DNA of 9,220 nt from Persephonella sp. (lineage in GTDB: Bacteria > Aquificota > Aquificia > Aquificales > Hydrogenothermaceae): the NCBI GenBank assembly GCA_027058925.1, contig JALTAS010000169.1, positions 1-9,220 on the forward strand, written 5' to 3'. The notes beneath the pieces were generated by a model. That model worked only from the letters and a program-made list of their open reading frames with translations, had not been told where the DNA came from and did not search any database. How positions within the stretch are numbered: position 1 is the first letter of the stretch; every line of letters begins with the position of its first letter. The position numbers and the translations under genes were made by a program. Of the stretch, positions 6,039 through 9,220 are shown piece after piece.

Positions 6039-8721
6039 GATATTTTTGCTGATACTTATGGTTTTTGGTTTTTCAGTAGGAAAAGAGATGCCAAAATCTG
6101 TATGTATATACTACCATCACAATCCACCTGAAGAGATCTTTTATCTTTGTGACTGGGTGGTTTTGGACAGGGATACCCCTTATTTTGATAAAAAAAATGC
6201 AAAGGTTTTTGGTTATGTCAGTCTGGAAGAAGGGGAAAAATACAGGGATTACTACAAAGATCTGAAAGACAGCTGGAAATTAGGGAAAAACAGATTCTGG
6301 AAAACAGACATCTTAGACATAAGGAACAAGGAATACAGGGATTTTCTCCTGAAAAAAGTTTTCAGTAAAATGAAAAGGTTTGACGGCTTTTTCCTTGATA
6401 CATTGGACTCTTACAAGCTTGTTTTAAACAAAAAAGATTGGAAAAGTTATGAAGAAGCTCTGGTCACATTTATAAAAGGTTTAAAACAAAAGTTTCCTGA
6501 AAAAAAGATAATAATAAACAGAGGCTTTGAGATTGTTGATCAGATAAAAGATAAGATTGATGGCTTTGCTGTTGAGTCTCTTTTTAGGGGAATTAATGTT
6601 GAGAATAAAGGGCGGTATATAAAGATAGATAAAAAAGAGAGGGAATACCTTATTCAAAAGCTTAAAAAAATAAAAAAATACGGCATTCCTGTTATAGTTA
6701 TAGACTACCTTCCACCAAAAGAAAGAAAAAAAGCGCTCCAGCTTTCAAAAAAAATCCAGTCCTTAGGTTTTATCCCATGGATTACAGATAAAGAGGTAAG
6801 CAGTTTTGGAACATCAACATTTCAGTTTGTTCCAAGAAAGATACTGCTTGTTTATGACAGTTTTGTTTGTGAAGATGTTGTGTACTGCAATGTTCACAGA
6901 CTTGCCTCTTTAATTGTTGAGTATTTAGGTTTTGTTCCTGTTTTAAAGGATGTTTCAGATCTTCCGGAAGGATACACAGTTGACAGATACGCTGGAATAA
7001 TCGTCTGGGTTCAAAGGGATGTTGTTTCAAATTATCAAAAGTTTTACAGCTGGATAATTAGTAAAATAAAAGAAGGAAACAGGATTTTATTTCTTGAGAG
7101 TTTTGGCTTTCCAAAGGAAAAACATCTGCTTGAAAGTCTGGGAATAAAAACTGAAAAAAACAGATCAAACTCAGTAAAACCTGCTGATATAATCTACAGA
7201 TCTGATATCTTTGGTTTTGAGGCTGATCCTGTTATCCAGTTAGGATCTGTAATTTTAAAACCTGCAAAAGGTAAACCTCTTTTGAAGGTAAAAAATGAAA
7301 AAGGTCAGATCTCAGTTCCTGCTGCCATCACGGAATGGGGAGGCTACCTTGTTGATGGGACAGTTTTGAGACAGGATATAGATGATTTATGGGCTGCAGA
7401 CCCTTTCAGGCTTTTCAAGACGGCATTAAGGCTTCCTGATATACCTGCGCCAGACATAACAACAGAAAATGGGAACAGAACACTTTTTGTCCATATTGAT
7501 GGAGATTCTTTTATGGGGAAAGCTGAATGGGACAGAGATAAGTTTGCATCTGAGGTGATAAGAGATCAGATAATAAAGGTTTTTAAGATACCCCACACAG
7601 TATCTGTTATAGAAGGTGAGATAGCACCGTGGGGACTCTACCCAAATATATCAGAAAGGCTTGAAAGTATAGCAAGATCTATATTCAGTCTTGAAAATGT
7701 TGAAGCAGGAAGCCACACATTCTCCCACCCTTTGAAATGGAAGAAACTCTTTAAAGGGGAAAATAAAAAAGGTTATAACCTTCCTATCAAAAATTACAGA
7801 TTTTCCATTGAAAGGGAGATTAAGGGCTCTGTTGATTATATAAACAGCAGGCTTATGCCTGAAGGGAAAAAAGTTAAGGTGTTCCAGTGGTCAGGAGACT
7901 GCTTACCTCCGTGGCAGGCTGTTAAGATGACGTATGATTTAGGTTTACTGAATATTAATGGAGGGGATACAACAGCAACAGACCTTAATCCATATTTATC
8001 TCATGTATCCCCTATGGGTGTTGACAGAAATAGTTATTTTCAGGTTTACGCTGCCATTCAAAATGAGAACATTTTTACAAATGACTGGACGGGACCATTT
8101 TATGGATACATAAAAGTATTGCAAACATTTAAACTTACAGAAAATCCCAGAAGATTAAAACCGATAAACATCTACTACCATTTTTACTCAGGATCTAAAC
8201 TTTCTTCACTGAATGCATTAAAAAAGGTTTACAAGTGGGCTTTATCCCAGAAAACAACCCCCATTTTCAGTTCACAATGGATCAAAAAAGTTCTTGATTT
8301 TAGAAAAATGGCATTTGCTTATGATGGGAAAGGCTACATAATCAGATCAGGCGGAAAACTGAGAACTTTGAGGATAAACAGCCTCTATCCTGATCTTGAA
8401 AAAAGCAAAGGGATAATAGGATACAAAAAGGAAAAAGGCAGAATATACATCCATCTTGATAATTCTGGTGATTACTATCTTGTTTTAACAGAAAAAGAGA
8501 AAAAATCTCCCCACATTGTTGATTTTAACGGTATTTTTAAACGGTATGAAGATAAAAAAATGATTTTAAAAAGCTATGTAAAACCTGTTTTAAACCTTTA
8601 TCTACCTGAAAACTGTACTTTTTCAACTGAAAATTTTGAAAATGTGAGAAAAAAAGGAAGATTTCACACAGTAATTTATAAAAATCCCGGAGATATAAAA
8701 ATTGAATGGAAATGCAGATAA
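6016..8721 (+). CDS. pelA: PelA, periplasmic bifunctional glycoside hydrolase / polysaccharide deacetylase
   Basis: A 901-residue multidomain protein; P. aeruginosa PelA is about 948. Residues 1-22 are a signal peptide, with likely cleavage after Ser-Val-Gly22. Residues about 25-270 form a GH114-type TIM barrel. The motif GFFLDTLDSY places the catalytic Asp at D128, and VESLF gives the second acid E187, matching D160 and E218 of P. aeruginosa as I recall them. Residues about 274-410 resemble a Rossmann/amidotransferase-like domain (KILLVYDSF, LASLIVEYLGF). Residues about 487-765 are the deacetylase (CE18/CE4-like): HIDGD gives metal/catalytic D495 and D497, SHTFSH gives H567 and H571, then WSGD (625-628) and YYHFYSG (H722). 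A beta-rich tail fills about 766-901. Deacetylation makes Pel cationic and is needed for export; the hydrolase can trim or release polymer. Start ATG 6016 has GAGAGG at 6003-6008 and leads straight into the signal peptide. The gene overlaps pelG by 23 bases and pelB by 20. It sits after pelG here, not first as in Pseudomonas. Confidence 0.95.
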   Translation: MRHSCFSKIFLLILMVFGFSVGKEMPKSVCIYYHHNPPEEIFYLCDWVVLDRDTPYFDKKNAKVFGYVSLEEGEKYRDYYKDLKDSWKLGKNRFWKTDILDIRNKEYRDFLLKKVFSKMKRFDGFFLDTLDSYKLVLNKKDWKSYEEALVTFIKGLKQKFPEKKIIINRGFEIVDQIKDKIDGFAVESLFRGINVENKGRYIKIDKKEREYLIQKLKKIKKYGIPVIVIDYLPPKERKKALQLSKKIQSLGFIPWITDKEVSSFGTSTFQFVPRKILLVYDSFVCEDVVYCNVHRLASLIVEYLGFVPVLKDVSDLPEGYTVDRYAGIIVWVQRDVVSNYQKFYSWIISKIKEGNRILFLESFGFPKEKHLLESLGIKTEKNRSNSVKPADIIYRSDIFGFEADPVIQLGSVILKPAKGKPLLKVKNEKGQISVPAAITEWGGYLVDGTVLRQDIDDLWAADPFRLFKTALRLPDIPAPDITTENGNRTLFVHIDGDSFMGKAEWDRDKFASEVIRDQIIKVFKIPHTVSVIEGEIAPWGLYPNISERLESIARSIFSLENVEAGSHTFSHPLKWKKLFKGENKKGYNLPIKNYRFSIEREIKGSVDYINSRLMPEGKKVKVFQWSGDCLPPWQAVKMTYDLGLLNINGGDTTATDLNPYLSHVSPMGVDRNSYFQVYAAIQNENIFTNDWTGPFYGYIKVLQTFKLTENPRRLKPINIYYHFYSGSKLSSLNALKKVYKWALSQKTTPIFSSQWIKKVLDFRKMAFAYDGKGYIIRSGGKLRTLRINSLYPDLEKSKGIIGYKKEKGRIYIHLDNSGDYYLVLTEKEKKSPHIVDFNGIFKRYEDKKMILKSYVKPVLNLYLPENCTFSTENFENVRKKGRFHTVIYKNPGDIKIEWKCR
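8689..8692 (+). promoter_or_regulatory. Shine-Dalgarno for the TTG start of pelB
   Basis: GGAG (within CCGGAGAT) at 8689-8692 lies 9 bases before TTG 8702, inside the end of pelA. The two ATGs nearby (8706 and 8712) are in a different frame that stops at once (TAA 8733-8735), so they cannot start pelB. Confidence 0.5.
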
Positions 8722-9220
8722 CAACAGAAAAATAAGCCTGGTAACACCGTTTGAGATTTTTGGTTTTATTGTTACTGTTATCCTGATTCTGTACATGCTG
8801 TTTCCTGAAGATAAACTTCTTAAGTATTCACAGCTAAAGTTTTACAGACAGCTTGAGAGGGAGAACCTGTTTTTGAGTATAAAATTCCTTGAAGAGATGA
8901 ACCGTGAATTTCCAAAGTATAAAGATATCAAAATACTCCTTATATACAACTACATCAAAACAGGAAAGCTTGAAAAAGCAAGGGAAAAACTTGATGAATA
9001 CAACAGGTTCTACGGTGAGGAAGAGCCTCTCCTCCTGTTAAAGTATGAGCTTATGCATAAGGAGGCTTTTTCATACCCTGAAGGATCAAAAAGAAGAAAA
9101 AATCTTATAAAAAAGATGAAGGTTTTTATAAAAGAAAGTATAAAAAAGTTCTCAAATCCGGAATTTTTGAAATATTTCTACAGTCAGGCCTTATCACTGG
9201 ATTCTCCTGAAACCGCCCTT
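8702..9220 (+). CDS. pelB: PelB, TPR scaffold / outer-membrane Pel porin (N-terminal part, runs off the right edge)
   Basis: The frame is open from TTG 8702 to the last base (173 codons, no stop), so the gene continues outside the window. The fragment starts with a short polar region, followed by one membrane span (about 17-34, including GFIVTVILILYMLFPE). It then shows charged helical pairs of TPR type, for example FLSIKFLEEMNREFP (about 59-73), ILLIYNYIKTGKLEKAREKL (about 79-98) and the pair beginning near 100. Known PelB has this plan: an inner-membrane anchor, many periplasmic TPRs that bind PelA, and a C-terminal 16-stranded barrel that exports the polymer through the outer membrane; only the first two parts can be seen here. 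TTG 8702 is the best start: it has GGAG 9 bases upstream, sits in the usual place before the membrane span, and overlaps pelA by 20 bases in the style of this operon. The next in-frame Met (ATG 8795) falls inside the membrane span. Identity rests on architecture and on directly following pelA. Confidence 0.82.
   Translation, partial: MNGNADNNRKISLVTPFEIFGFIVTVILILYMLFPEDKLLKYSQLKFYRQLERENLFLSIKFLEEMNREFPKYKDIKILLIYNYIKTGKLEKAREKLDEYNRFYGEEEPLLLLKYELMHKEAFSYPEGSKRRKNLIKKMKVFIKESIKKFSNPEFLKYFYSQALSLDSPETAL

Noticed and set aside
6782..7030. Minus-strand open frame of 82 codons within pelA
   Set aside because: Antisense to the Rossmann-like domain; Gln/Cys/His content is the complement of the sense codons and no motif is present.
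1..9220. Insertion sequences, tRNA genes or CRISPR arrays
   Set aside because: Apart from 80 bases, the window is fully taken up by well-matched protein genes; no regular repeat-spacer pattern, terminal inverted repeats or tRNA cloverleaf was seen.

Overview
The window holds almost all of a Pel exopolysaccharide biosynthesis and export operon, read left to right on the + strand. It belongs to an AT-rich Gram-negative bacterium. Seven Pel proteins are recognisable by sequence pattern: PelC, PelD, PelE, PelF, PelG, PelA and the first 173 codons of PelB. The codon use (mostly ATA for Ile, AGA/AGG for Arg), the Lys/Glu-rich proteins and the low GC fit a thermophilic Aquificota such as a Persephonella or Sulfurihydrogenibium relative. 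That taxonomic guess is inference from composition only.

Layout. Bases 2-340 are the 3' end of an unrelated metallo-beta-lactamase-fold hydrolase of the NAPE-PLD/UlaG type. An 80-base intergenic gap (341-420) carries a candidate extended -10 promoter, two short direct repeats and the pelC ribosome binding site. From 421 to the right edge there is no non-coding base: pelC, pelD, pelE, pelF, pelG, pelA and pelB each overlap the next gene by 1 to 34 bases, so the block looks like one translationally coupled transcript. The order C-D-E-F-G-A-B is a circular permutation of the pelABCDEFG order of Pseudomonas aeruginosa. Three of the seven genes (pelC, pelG, pelB) appear to start with TTG.

How the parts work together (known from Pel in P. 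aeruginosa, applied here by similarity). PelD is an inner-membrane c-di-GMP receptor and PelE is its membrane/TPR partner. PelF is the cytosolic glycosyltransferase that polymerises amino sugar from a UDP-activated donor, and PelG is the polytopic membrane protein through which the chain crosses. PelA in the periplasm deacetylates and can cut the polymer. PelB is a TPR scaffold plus outer-membrane porin, and lipoprotein PelC forms a ring under the porin. The key residues for c-di-GMP binding (RxxD in PelD), sugar transfer (EX7E in PelF), hydrolysis (D128/E187 in PelA) and deacetylation (D495/D497/H567/H571 in PelA) are all visible, so the system looks functional rather than decayed.

Nothing in the window is clearly a new system. 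The points of interest are the permuted gene order, the extremely compact coupling, the intact c-di-GMP site and the probable thermophilic host.
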